A stretch of DNA of 64,000 nucleotides from Bacteroidales bacterium (GTDB lineage Bacteria > Bacteroidota > Bacteroidia > Bacteroidales > F082): assembly GCA_030690365.1 (NCBI GenBank), contig JAUYGX010000010.1:1-64000 (forward strand). Direction: 5' to 3'. This document shows positions 14,966 through 24,209 of this stretch, piece by piece. A program made the position numbers and the translations under genes. A model generated the notes under the pieces. It saw only the letters and a list, made by a program, of their open reading frames with translations, made no database searches and was not told the DNA's origin. Every line of letters begins with the position of its first letter. The stretch's first letter is position 1.

Positions 14966-17617
14966 TTAAATGGGCAGTTTAAACTTCATGGTGACCTCCC
15001 CCGTTTCTTTATTGACTTCAATTTTTTGAGTCTCCAGACCCATGTCCTTTCCTGTAGTCATTTTAAACAAACCGGAGAGAAACTGCATCCCGTTGTTCAT
15101 AACGGCCTCAAGTTCCTCTGTGTTGATGGCAGGTTTCTGATCCTTTTCGGGGGCGATTTCTGAAACTTCCTCCTGCTGATCTGATTCTTCTGAAAAATCA
15201 AGTTCATAAGCGTGAGGTTCAGCTTGTAATGGTTTTTCAACGATTTCGAGATCCTGTTGGATGGTCTTTAGTTGTTCTGATTCGGCGGCCCGGTTTTCTG
15301 TTTCGGTAATAAATTCTTCCAGTTGCTGGATGAATTGAGAACGGCCTTTGGTACTAAAGTCCACAAAATTTGTATTGGCATCATCGCCTAATACACCGTC
15401 AAAAAGGCTTTGTTTAACCAACAATCCGGAAGCAATTTGTTGTTCAATGGAATTGCGGGTGATGAGGTTGTAGATGGTTAGCTTGTTGCTTTTTTGGCCA
15501 AGCCGGTCGATGCGGCCAATACGTTGGTTTTTCTTGGCCGGATTCCAGGGAAGTTCAAAATTTATCAGGGTGTCGGCCACTTGTAAATTAAGACCCGTAC
15601 CACCGGCTTCTGTAGATAAAAACACCTTGTACTGTGGATTTGTTTCAAATTTCCTGATCAACTCACCTCTCGATTGCACAGGTATTTTCCCGTTCAATTC
15701 GACGAATCCGATATTATTTTCCCTGAGAAGCCTTCCAATCAGTTTGTGTACTTTAACCCATTCGGAGAAAATAATAATCTTCGAGTCATTATTTGGAACA
15801 TCCAATTTGTCGAGCAAGATGTGTTTGAGTTCTTCCAGCTTGGGCGATTCGTTGGTCTGGTCATCAATCAGATAGGTTGAATCGCACACCATGCGCATAT
15901 TGGCTAAAAGAAGTTGCATGCGCTGAAGGTCGTAGGGAGTAAGGAATTTTTTATGGATAATCCGAGCCAATGCGCTAGCATAGGAACCGTGATAATCTGC
16001 CTGTAACGGCGACAATTCAACAGGGATGTTGATTTGTACCAAATTGGGCAATTGATCAATGACCTTTCTCTTTTCTCGTCTGACGAGGATATCTTCGAGC
16101 TTTTTATTCAACTCTTGAAGGTTATAATAGCCGTTGATTTTATTGTACCGCTCTGTGTCGAACAAACAGTATTGATAGGAGAATTCCCACAAAGGGCCAA
16201 AAAATTCAGGATCGAGGATCCCCATGATGGAATAAATGTCGATTAACCTGTTTTCAATGGGCGTCCCGGTGATGGCCAGCTTATGTTTTACCTCAATTCT
16301 TTTTAAAGAATCAGCCGTTTTGGTTTCATAATTTTTGGCTCGTTGCACTTCATCCAAAATCAGAAAATCAAAACCAGCCTTGCTGATGGCTACCTGATCG
16401 CGCATCACCGTTTCGTAGTTTACGATCACAAAAAGACAACCGGCATTTTTATATTGTAATGCCCGCTCGTCCGGTAAGCCTTGGACTATCAGTGCCTTTT
16501 CATCGGTAAACTTTTCTATTTCCTTTTTCCATTGTTCTTTGATGGAGGCAGGACAAACCACCAGTGTTTTTGTAAACCCGAAAATTTGCTTTTTCAGCAC
16601 AGCTATTCCAATGGCTTGAATGGTCTTGCCAAGTCCCATTTCGTCAGCAATAATGGCGTTTTTCCTGAAGAGTGCAAATTCAATGCCCTCCTTCTGGTAA
16701 GGATATAATTCGGCATGAATGGAGCTATAATCAGGCGCAGTGCTTGTACGGAGGCTTTCCATCATCCTGAGTTCAAATGCAACTCCGATTTTCTCTATAA
16801 CCTCCTGACGAATACACACATGTGGGTTCCTTCCGGCCTCTTCTATAAAACTCAATAATTCGGTGGCTTTTTCATCTTCAATCCAACTTGAGTTTTTAAA
16901 ATACCTGGAGATTAAAAGATGCTCGTCAATTGACAACTTATGGGGATAGTACCAGGTGATTTTGTAATCATTCAACGGGTCGCAAAAGACTTCGACAAAG
17001 GGAAACTTCTTGTCCAATCTGGCGAAGAGTGCCTGATTTTCTTTTAATTCCTTAAAAGCAAACATGATGTGCTTGGTAGTTCCCAGTTTGTTTAACCGGG
17101 CATCCAAGCTGTTGCTATAGCCGGTTTCATTTTCAAAATCGCGCAAAAAGATATCATACCTGATGCCCTTTTCATTAGTCAAAAGGTGATCGCCATAAAT
17201 ATTATCTGCCCAATGGATGCGGTAGGCCGCTTTTTCAGCCTTCTGCCTGCGCTCTTGCATTACCCGCCTGATCATACCCTGACGGGTATATTTTTTATGT
17301 TCGATATGCTCCTTTGGCGAGAGCAAATGCAGCTCGTTTTCAACCTGTAGCAAACAGGCATAGGAATTTCTGTCCCAGCCATTGTTTTCCTTATCGATTG
17401 AGGGGGTAATATGGTCCTCTTCATCAATATCCAGGCAACATTCGGTAATTTCACTTTTCAAATCATCATTAATGATCAGCTCATATCGCGAAACCGATTG
17501 CGACAATATCTGACACTGCCCGTTGTTAAAAATAATTTCACCATGGGCAAGTTCATTTGACTGGAGTTGGTTTTTGAGCTTTTCTTTTTGGGCAATGATT
17601 ATTTCCTGAATATTCAT
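14966..17617 (-). CDS. SNF2-family DEAD/H box ATPase (Swi2/Snf2-like)
   Basis: The 883-residue protein has an N-terminal part of about 270 residues without a recognised domain, then a complete Snf2 motor. Motif I is ADEMGLGKTIQAIGIA, motif II FLILDEVQRAKN (DEVQ instead of DEAH), motif III LAITGTPIENRL. The helicase C-lobe has SKIIIFSEWVKVHKLIG (IV), STEAGGTGLNLQVADTLIN (V) and QRIGRIDRLGQ (VI). Snf2 proteins use ATP to translocate on duplex DNA and displace bound proteins; bacterial ones such as RapA act on RNA polymerase. The acidic, low-complexity tail (about 770-830) is probably disordered. It appears to be a single-gene unit with a large spacer upstream. Confidence 0.92.
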   Translation of the reverse strand: MNIQEIIIAQKEKLKNQLQSNELAHGEIIFNNGQCQILSQSVSRYELIINDDLKSEITECCLDIDEEDHITPSIDKENNGWDRNSYACLLQVENELHLLSPKEHIEHKKYTRQGMIRRVMQERRQKAEKAAYRIHWADNIYGDHLLTNEKGIRYDIFLRDFENETGYSNSLDARLNKLGTTKHIMFAFKELKENQALFARLDKKFPFVEVFCDPLNDYKITWYYPHKLSIDEHLLISRYFKNSSWIEDEKATELLSFIEEAGRNPHVCIRQEVIEKIGVAFELRMMESLRTSTAPDYSSIHAELYPYQKEGIEFALFRKNAIIADEMGLGKTIQAIGIAVLKKQIFGFTKTLVVCPASIKEQWKKEIEKFTDEKALIVQGLPDERALQYKNAGCLFVIVNYETVMRDQVAISKAGFDFLILDEVQRAKNYETKTADSLKRIEVKHKLAITGTPIENRLIDIYSIMGILDPEFFGPLWEFSYQYCLFDTERYNKINGYYNLQELNKKLEDILVRREKRKVIDQLPNLVQINIPVELSPLQADYHGSYASALARIIHKKFLTPYDLQRMQLLLANMRMVCDSTYLIDDQTNESPKLEELKHILLDKLDVPNNDSKIIIFSEWVKVHKLIGRLLRENNIGFVELNGKIPVQSRGELIRKFETNPQYKVFLSTEAGGTGLNLQVADTLINFELPWNPAKKNQRIGRIDRLGQKSNKLTIYNLITRNSIEQQIASGLLVKQSLFDGVLGDDANTNFVDFSTKGRSQFIQQLEEFITETENRAAESEQLKTIQQDLEIVEKPLQAEPHAYELDFSEESDQQEEVSEIAPEKDQKPAINTEELEAVMNNGMQFLSGLFKMTTGKDMGLETQKIEVNKETGEVTMKFKLPI

Positions 17618-18281
17618 TCTGATGGTTTTATGATGAAATACTAATTTTATTGATGCTGATCGGGATGAAACAAGTTATCAACCTGATGCAAGAACCAAAA
17701 ATCCGAAAAAAACACATGCTCAGAAGGTAGGGGTCTAAGATTTTTTCAACTTTTTCAAAGGTTAAATTGGTGAAAAAGTTGATTTGCAATTTTGTTTATA
17801 GGCACAAAAAAAATCCGGAGTCGATAGCAGTTAGTTTTTTAGTTGAAGTAGTAGTCTTTAAACAATCCCGATAGTGTTGCTATCAATACCAGATTTAATG
17901 GAGCAAAACTATATAGAATAATTCTAAATAACAAGAAGCAAGTGAAATTATTTTTGCGACATTTTTAATATACTGAAAACCAGATTTTAAAAGTTAACCA
18001 ATCGTATCGATTTGGGAAAAGGCAAGGATAAAAGGGACGATTGACCACACACATTGGGGCCAAAATGTGACTTCATGAATGGGCAAAATTGATGAGAAGC
18101 CTCAGTTTTTCTTCAAAGCTTCTCGAAATATGATCACTTTCCTGGATTTAAATCCCGAATTATTATAATATTTTTGGATTCGAATCCAATACAAGCATTT
18201 TTGTAGCAGGTTCGAAGTTAAGTTTCCTATCATGAATTATCCAAAACCATTGGTTCCGACCCAAAAACAGTGGAAAAAAAT

Positions 18282-18434
18282 ATGAATTTGCTTGAAAAAG
18301 TGGATGTTATTTTCAGGTTGCAACCCTTATCAAGAAACCTTAAAAATGAACTGAAGAAAATACAAAAAGCATACCCTTCGCATAGTTTTACCCTTGTCAA
18401 CAGCGCCAACTACCACTCTTTTCTTACAAGTTAG
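18282..18434 (+). CDS. Small open reading frame, 50 codons, doubtful
   Basis: An ATG frame on the plus strand encodes 50 residues beginning MNLLEKVDVIFRLQPLSRNL and ending in a TAG. An A-rich run (GTGGAAAAAAA) just before the ATG could be a ribosome-binding region. The early segment (LQPLSRNLKNELKKI) is faintly like the beginning of Crp/Fnr-type proteins, so it may be the truncated stub of a regulator. There is no other support. Confidence 0.25.
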   Translation: MNLLEKVDVIFRLQPLSRNLKNELKKIQKAYPSHSFTLVNSANYHSFLTS

Positions 18435-18457
18435 TTGATAATTTCGGCTTAAAAAAA

Positions 18458-18489
18458 GTGCCAATAAACCCTATCAGGTTCGTTGGCAC
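18458..18489 (-). terminator. Intrinsic terminator of the mutA-mutB operon
   Basis: GTGCCAA (18458-18464) pairs with TTGGCAC (18483-18489), extended by AACC/GGTT around the loop. On the minus strand the stem is followed by seven T residues. It lies 37 bases past the mutB stop. Confidence 0.8.
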
Positions 18490-18525
18490 TCTTGTTTTAT
18501 GAATAATGAACTGGCTTTCAGGTTA

Positions 18526-20661
18526 CTACCTTGCCTTCATCAGTAAATTCAGCATCTGTATTCCGGCTTCGGAGATAACGGTTCCGGGACCGAAGACGGC
18601 CACAACTCCGGCATCAAACAAAAATTGATAATCCTGGGTTGGTATTACTCCACCCACAATCACCATGATGTCTTCGCGACCGAGTTTTTTAAGCTCTTCT
18701 ATCACCTGGGGCACAAGTGTTTTATGACCTGCAGCGAGACTGGATACACCCAAAATATGTACATCATTTTCAACAGCCTGGCGGGCTGCCTCAGCGGGTG
18801 TCTGGAACAAGGGTCCGATGTCTACATCAAAGCCCAGGTCAGCATAACCCGTAGCCACCACTTTGGCTCCTCGGTCGTGGCCATCCTGCCCCATCTTGGC
18901 GATCATAATACGTGGTCTCCTGCCTTCCAGCTCTGCAAACTTGTCGGCCAGCTCACGTGCTTTTTTGAAGGAAGAGTCGTCGCCGGCTTCGGCAGCATAT
19001 ACTCCTGAAATTGATCTGATCACAGCTTTATACCTTCCCATTATTTTTTCGCAAGCATACGAAATTTCTCCGAGACTGGCACGGTTTTTTGCTGCTTCTA
19101 CTGCCAATTCAAGTAAATTACCTTCACCAGTTTCACAGGCTTTGGTAATATTATCCAAACATATCTGAACTGAAGCCTCATCGCGGTTGGCCCGCAATTT
19201 TTTCAAACGTGCAATTTGCGATTCGCGTACGGCGGTATTGTCAATTTCAAGCGTTTCGATGGGATCTTGTTTTTCAAGCTTGTATTTATTAATCCCCACG
19301 ATCACATCTTTGCGCGAATCGATGCGTGCCTGCTTACGTGCAGAGGCTTCTTCGATGCGCATTTTGGGTAATCCCGTTTCGATGGCCTTCGACATGCCGC
19401 CCATTGCTTCCACTTCTTCGATGAGCTTCCAGGCGCGTTCGGCCAGCTCATGGGTGAGTGTTTCCACATAATAGGAGCCGGCCCATGGATCCAGGGAGCG
19501 ACAGATTTCGGTTTCTTCCTGCAAGTAAATCTGCGTGTTACGTGCAATACGTGCCGAAAAATCGGTCGGCAAAGCGATGGCTTCATCTAATGCATTGGTA
19601 TGCAAACTCTGGGTATGGCCTAAAACGGCACCCAATGCTTCCACGCAAGTACGGGCCACGTTGTTGTACGGATCCTGCTCGGTTAAACTCCAGCCTGAAG
19701 TTTGGGTATGGGTGCGCAGGGCCATGGATTTTTCGAGTTTGGGATCGAATTGTTTTACAATCTTGGCCCACAACATACGTCCGGCGCGGAGTTTGGCTAT
19801 TTCCATGAAATGGTTCATACCCGACCCCCAGAAAAAGCTCAATCGCGGAGCGAACTCGTCGATTTTCAGTCCTGATTTCAGTCCGGTGCGGATGTAATCG
19901 AGTCCATCGGCCAATGTATAGGCCAGCTCAATGTCGGCGGTAGCCCCGGCTTCCTGAATGTGGTATCCTGAAATAGAAATCGAGTTGAACTTGGGCATTT
20001 TTTTTGCCGTGTATTCAAAAATATCGGAGATAATCCGCATGGAAGGTTCGGGCGGATAGATATAGGTATTACGCACCATGAATTCCTTGAGAATGTCATT
20101 TTGGATGGTTCCTTCCAATTCATCCAGTTTGGCACCCTGTTCGAGTGCCGTCACAATATAGAAAGCCAAAACGGGCAACACGGCACCATTCATGGTCATG
20201 GAAACGGAGATTTTGTTTAATGGAATCTGATTGAACAGGATTTCCATGTCGAGGATGGAATCGATGGCCACGCCTGCTTTTCCAACATCTCCCACAACGC
20301 GCTCGTGATCGGAGTCGTAACCCCGGTGCGTGGCCAGGTCGAAAGCCACGGAAAGTCCTTTCTGGCCTGCAGCCAAATTTCTGCGGTAAAATGCGTTTGA
20401 TTCTTCAGCAGTGGAAAATCCGGCGTACTGCCGAATGGTCCAGGGCCTGGTAACATACATGGTTGAATAGGGGCCACGCAAAAACGGCGGAATACCGGCT
20501 GCATAATTCAAATGAGGCATCCCCTTCAAATCGGCAGCAGAGTAAGCAGGTTTCACATTGATGTGCTCGGGTGTTTCCCACAAAGCATTTTTGCTGTGAT
20601 GCACATCCCCGGGAGCAGAAGGGTTGTTATTTATATTGATATGTTTAAAATTCGGTTTCAT
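18526..20661 (-). CDS. mutB: Methylmalonyl-CoA mutase, large (catalytic) subunit
   Basis: Adenosylcobalamin-dependent mutase interconverting succinyl-CoA and (R)-methylmalonyl-CoA, the route to propionate in Bacteroidota or from odd-chain substrates back to the TCA cycle. At 711 residues it has full length. The N-terminal TIM barrel has the substrate segment [31 protein letters not shown] and [12 protein letters not shown]. The C-terminal domain (about 580-711) carries the B12-binding DxHxxG motif as [10 protein letters not shown], plus a GGVIP segment. It is second in a two-gene operon, 13 bases after mutA. Confidence 0.97.
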   Translation of the reverse strand: MKPNFKHININNNPSAPGDVHHSKNALWETPEHINVKPAYSAADLKGMPHLNYAAGIPPFLRGPYSTMYVTRPWTIRQYAGFSTAEESNAFYRRNLAAGQKGLSVAFDLATHRGYDSDHERVVGDVGKAGVAIDSILDMEILFNQIPLNKISVSMTMNGAVLPVLAFYIVTALEQGAKLDELEGTIQNDILKEFMVRNTYIYPPEPSMRIISDIFEYTAKKMPKFNSISISGYHIQEAGATADIELAYTLADGLDYIRTGLKSGLKIDEFAPRLSFFWGSGMNHFMEIAKLRAGRMLWAKIVKQFDPKLEKSMALRTHTQTSGWSLTEQDPYNNVARTCVEALGAVLGHTQSLHTNALDEAIALPTDFSARIARNTQIYLQEETEICRSLDPWAGSYYVETLTHELAERAWKLIEEVEAMGGMSKAIETGLPKMRIEEASARKQARIDSRKDVIVGINKYKLEKQDPIETLEIDNTAVRESQIARLKKLRANRDEASVQICLDNITKACETGEGNLLELAVEAAKNRASLGEISYACEKIMGRYKAVIRSISGVYAAEAGDDSSFKKARELADKFAELEGRRPRIMIAKMGQDGHDRGAKVVATGYADLGFDVDIGPLFQTPAEAARQAVENDVHILGVSSLAAGHKTLVPQVIEELKKLGREDIMVIVGGVIPTQDYQFLFDAGVVAVFGPGTVISEAGIQMLNLLMKAR

Positions 20662-20674
20662 TGGTCGATGTTTT

Positions 20675-22546
20675 TTATTGCTGGTACTGGTTATTTTGAA
20701 TTCCGATAAGTTGTTGAAATTCGAATAGTTGTTCCAGCAAGTTACTCTTTACATGAATAAAATGCTTCATTCCGATGGCTTGCAACGATTCAACCAAATC
20801 GGTTGGGTAACCGGCCAGCACCACAATAGTTTCTTTATTCAGGGCCTTAAAAATAGGTTGAGCTATGGTAGCATATTCATCATCACTGCTACAGATCACC
20901 ACAATATCCGGTTTCGCCTGTCTGGCGGCTTCAATGCCCTGATCCACAGTAGAGAATCCGTTGTTGTCGACAATCTGGTATCCGGCACAACCGAAAAAGT
21001 TACCTGCAAACTGTGACCTTGCTTTTTGCATGGCCAGGTTGCCATAAGTAAACATCCATACCACCGGCCGGTGTTCTTTTCTGGCAAATTCATCGGTGGC
21101 AAAGCGTAGTTTTTCAAGCTGTTCGGCCCCGCGATAGGGTTTCAACGTTTCGATTCCGGGTTCAATCTTTACCATTTTATTAATTGGAAGTGCCTGTATT
21201 TGCTCATTGGTGTTTGGATATTGGTTGGTTCCCAGAATTGATTTTCTGCGGAAAGCAATGTCCATGTCTTTCTTTTGAGCTTCGGCTTTCACTTTTTCCT
21301 GGATACTTCCTTTTTTCAGTGCTTCCAGATAACCTCCGTTTTCGTCCACTTCGAGGAACAATTTCCACGCATTCTGAATGAGTTCGTGGGTAAGGGTTTC
21401 GATATAATACGACCCTGCGGCAGGATCGGCGATTTTGTCGAAATACGACTCGCCTTTCAGGATGAGTTGCTGGTTGCGGGCAATGCGCTCCGAGAAATCG
21501 GTTTCGGTTTCATAAACAGCATTAAAGGGCAATACCGTGAGCGAATCAACACCACCTAAAATGGCCGACATGCTTTCGGTGGTTGTGCGCAACATGTTTA
21601 CATAAGGGTCGTAAACGGTTTTGTTCCAGGTTGAGTTGGAGCAATGGATGTGCATCTTGGCGTTGGCCGCGTTGTTTAAGCCGTAGGCATTTACGATTTT
21701 AGCCCAAAGATAGCGGGCTGCCCTGAATTTGGCTATTTCCATAAAATAATCGGAACCAACAGCCATATGGAATCGGATGTGAGGAGCTACTTCATCAATG
21801 TCGAGTCCTTTACCGGTAAGGTAGGTCAGGTATTCGGCTCCTAAAGCTAGCATAAAGCCCAGTTCACTTACCGTTCCGGCACCTGCATTGTTAAATAAAT
21901 GTCCCTTGATGGTCAGGTATTGAAAATTCGGGAGATGCCTTGTAGCCTGGTGCATTTCCACAAGCTGACTCATATCTTCTTCAAAAGAATGGATATACTT
22001 TCCACAGGTAGTTAAAGTACCAATGGGATCGAAAATTACTGAGCCTTTTATGTTTTCAAGGTCGCGGTTGTATTTTTTGGCCAACGAGTCGATCATTTTC
22101 ACCATGTTGAGTGGCTGATGGGTACGAAAGTTGACTTCCATCAAGTCGAGGCGGATATTTTGCAGCAAGGATTCCACTTCCTTTTCACCGGGGTTGGCAT
22201 CGCATTTAAAAATAAACCCCAATGAGTCGATGCCTTTTAGTTTAATGTCCTGGGCTTTTGCATTGGCTGAGGCAACATCTTCCACTTGAATATCCTGACG
22301 GACAAGCCAGGTATTTTGTTCTTCACGATTGCCGCGTACATAGGGAAAATGTCCCGGAACAGCCTCCATGTGTGGAAAATCGGCCAGGTTTTCTTCACGG
22401 TAAAAAGGCTGCACGGTAAATCCTTCGCCGGTTTTCCAGGTGAGCTTTCGGTCGTAGTCGGCGCCTTTAAGGTCTTTGATTATCTTTTCCTTCCATGCTT
22501 CCGTCGCAATGGGCGGAAATTGGCTGAAAAGTGTTTCTTTCTCCAT
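20675..22546 (-). CDS. mutA: Methylmalonyl-CoA mutase, small subunit
   Basis: The 623-residue protein is homologous to MutB along its length ([37 protein letters not shown] aligns with the B12 domain, [20 protein letters not shown] with the barrel). It lacks the DxHxxG cobalamin motif, as the structural small subunit does. It pairs with MutB as a heterodimer. It is first in the operon, directly behind a good promoter. No epimerase or meaB-type chaperone gene lies alongside, so those must be elsewhere. Confidence 0.95.
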   Translation of the reverse strand: MEKETLFSQFPPIATEAWKEKIIKDLKGADYDRKLTWKTGEGFTVQPFYREENLADFPHMEAVPGHFPYVRGNREEQNTWLVRQDIQVEDVASANAKAQDIKLKGIDSLGFIFKCDANPGEKEVESLLQNIRLDLMEVNFRTHQPLNMVKMIDSLAKKYNRDLENIKGSVIFDPIGTLTTCGKYIHSFEEDMSQLVEMHQATRHLPNFQYLTIKGHLFNNAGAGTVSELGFMLALGAEYLTYLTGKGLDIDEVAPHIRFHMAVGSDYFMEIAKFRAARYLWAKIVNAYGLNNAANAKMHIHCSNSTWNKTVYDPYVNMLRTTTESMSAILGGVDSLTVLPFNAVYETETDFSERIARNQQLILKGESYFDKIADPAAGSYYIETLTHELIQNAWKLFLEVDENGGYLEALKKGSIQEKVKAEAQKKDMDIAFRRKSILGTNQYPNTNEQIQALPINKMVKIEPGIETLKPYRGAEQLEKLRFATDEFARKEHRPVVWMFTYGNLAMQKARSQFAGNFFGCAGYQIVDNNGFSTVDQGIEAARQAKPDIVVICSSDDEYATIAQPIFKALNKETIVVLAGYPTDLVESLQAIGMKHFIHVKSNLLEQLFEFQQLIGIQNNQYQQ

Positions 22547-22764
22547 GTTATCGAAATTTAAAACAGGTGCAAAATTAACACAAAAATAAAGGTGGCAAGG
22601 AAAAGGGCCAGTTTATTGTGAATTAATTAACAAAGTAAACGTTATTTGGAAAGAGTAAAAATGCGGTTGCATTACTGCTTTTTCATCAGGAGGGGTTGTG
22701 AGATGTAGGATACTCAGAGTTCAAGGAAAAAGTTGCAGAATGATAATAATAAGTCAGGAGATTT
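22547..22764. other. Intergenic region between the HlyD-type gene and mutA
   Basis: Both flanking genes are on the minus strand. The right-hand side of this map (near 22570-22600) holds the mutA promoter; no terminator for the lanthipeptide operon is obvious. No cobalamin riboswitch was seen before mutA: the leader is too short. Confidence 0.45.
22571..22599 (-). promoter_or_regulatory. Promoter of mutA-mutB
   Basis: On the minus strand TTG (22599-22597) is followed after 18 bases by TAATTTTG (22578-22571), an exact fit to the Bacteroidota TTTG/TAnnTTTG promoter in both elements and spacing. Transcription would start near 22564, leaving a leader of about 17 bases. Confidence 0.65.
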
Positions 22765-24102
22765 CTATGTGTTCTCTGTGTCTCCGTGGTTAAGACTGTA
22801 TCTTTTCTGTTCAGTTAATATTGATCTGATAGGTTGCATTAGTCGATATAGCAATCGAATATCTTCTGTTACTATCTCTGCGGATCCCTGCATGTTTTGA
22901 GAAAAAGGGATGTCGACCCCATAGCTGGTTTTTATTCCATTGGGGAAACTTACTTCCACATAATAAAAATTCTCACTCGGTATAGAAGATATATTTTGAA
23001 CAAATCCTTCAAGCATGCCAAACTCCATGTATGGAAAGTTACTTAACTTGATGTTCACCCGCTGACCTTTTTTTACTTTCCCGGCACCTGTTACAGGTAA
23101 TAATAATTTACCAATGATTTTTTCCGTGTTTTTTGGAACAATTGTGATTACTTTTTCACCAGAAACAACATGTTGATTTTCGCTCCAATACTTTGTGAAG
23201 ATGCAGATGCCGGATATCGGGGCTATTAGCACATACCGTTGCTCCCAAATCGCTATCTGTGCTTTTAGGTTATTATAAGATTCGTTTACACTGATTAATA
23301 AATTCTCTTTATGCTGTCTATCTTGCAATTGCAAGTCGAGTATATTATTTTCTAATTGAGAGATCTGTATGTTAATGTTGGCCAATGAAGTATTAATACT
23401 TTCAAAAGCATTTTTTTTACTTAGATATTGACTTTGTGATTTTTCTAATTCAGCTTCAAGTATTGTAAGACTTTCGAATAATATTTGATTTCTCTTGTAG
23501 TCTTTCTCTGCTAACTGAAAATCCAACATCATTGTTTGCTTTTGATCTGTTGTTCGGCCATAATAGACTTTATAGTCTTGAATTTGCTGCCGGATGGCGT
23601 CAATCTTTTTGTCATAATAATTCAGTTGTGTGTAATTCCTGTATTCATTATAGTTGGAGATAAATCCTGAATAATATGACTGAAGTTCGCCAAGATTCAT
23701 GCCGTTTGATGCTAATGCCTGTAAACCTGTAATTGGTTGACTTTCAAGTAAACTAATTTCTAATGAATCTAATATACTTTTAACCAGGAGTACGTCTTTG
23801 TAAACAGCAGGATTTTCGATGATGGCCAGAACCCTATTCTCGGATATAGGCTCATTATTAACCACGTATAAAGAATCTATCCTTCCGTTTGTTTTCGCTA
23901 CCACATCAGCCGGTGGATCTAATGTGGTTATTTCTATGGTTGAGTTGATAAAATCAGGATATTTAAAAAACCAACTGCCGAAAAGCAATAACACAACAAT
24001 GATAAAAATCAGTGAGACACCCCAACGGATAATCTTGTTGGGTGTTTTTCCGAGTATCTCGTCAATTTCTTCAGTACGTATGTTTAATTGATTTAGTGGC
24101 AT
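22765..24102 (-). CDS. HlyD-family membrane fusion (adaptor) protein of the lanthipeptide exporter
   Basis: The 445-residue protein has one N-terminal transmembrane helix (about residues 28-48, WGVSLIFIIVVLLLFGSWFF), a first lipoyl/barrel half (DVVAKTNGRIDSLYVVNNEPI), a long central coiled coil (about 110-290) and the second half (APISGICIFTKYWSENQHVVSGEKVITIVP). That is the layout of HlyD/LcnD adaptors linking a peptidase-containing ABC transporter to the outer membrane. It is last in the lanthipeptide operon, 107 bases after the ABC gene. Its last eight residues (NHGDTENT) are encoded by a repeat-like sequence common between genes in other genomes, suggesting that the original stop was replaced. 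Confidence 0.9.
   Translation of the reverse strand: MPLNQLNIRTEEIDEILGKTPNKIIRWGVSLIFIIVVLLLFGSWFFKYPDFINSTIEITTLDPPADVVAKTNGRIDSLYVVNNEPISENRVLAIIENPAVYKDVLLVKSILDSLEISLLESQPITGLQALASNGMNLGELQSYYSGFISNYNEYRNYTQLNYYDKKIDAIRQQIQDYKVYYGRTTDQKQTMMLDFQLAEKDYKRNQILFESLTILEAELEKSQSQYLSKKNAFESINTSLANINIQISQLENNILDLQLQDRQHKENLLISVNESYNNLKAQIAIWEQRYVLIAPISGICIFTKYWSENQHVVSGEKVITIVPKNTEKIIGKLLLPVTGAGKVKKGQRVNIKLSNFPYMEFGMLEGFVQNISSIPSENFYYVEVSFPNGIKTSYGVDIPFSQNMQGSAEIVTEDIRLLYRLMQPIRSILTEQKRYSLNHGDTENT
22767..22794 (-). repeat. Repeat-like tail ('...CCACGGAGACACAGAG...') overlapping the HlyD stop
   Basis: On the minus strand the sequence around the stop contains AACCACGGAGACACAGAGAA. From experience this string recurs in intergenic DNA of many unrelated bacteria. 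Here it supplies the final codons of the HlyD gene. Only one copy is visible in this window, so repeat status rests on prior knowledge. Confidence 0.4.
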
Positions 24103-24209
24103 TTATCTGACATGGGTTTATGTTATTTTTAACTTATATTTCTTTACTTAAGACGCTGATTACGCGGGTATCTTTTATAATCCTTACCTGAACTAATCTG
24201 CGTCTGATC

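Larger units (their letters stand above)
17618..18525. other. Long intergenic region (about 0.9 kb) with scattered palindromes
   Basis: This is the longest stretch without a confident gene. It holds a perfect 12-bp inverted repeat, TCAACTTTTTCA / TGAAAAAGTTGA (17746-17757, 17771-17782), two short perfect palindromes (GGATTTAAATCC at 18144-18155 and TTGGATTCGAATCCAA at 18174-18189), a small open frame (18282-18434) and the mutAB terminator at its end. The promoter of the SNF2 gene must lie at its left end. I see no RNA gene fold that I can name. Confidence 0.45.

Noticed and set aside
22547-22600. Cobalamin riboswitch before mutA
   Set aside because: The predicted leader is about 17 bases long; there is no room for the B12-box fold.
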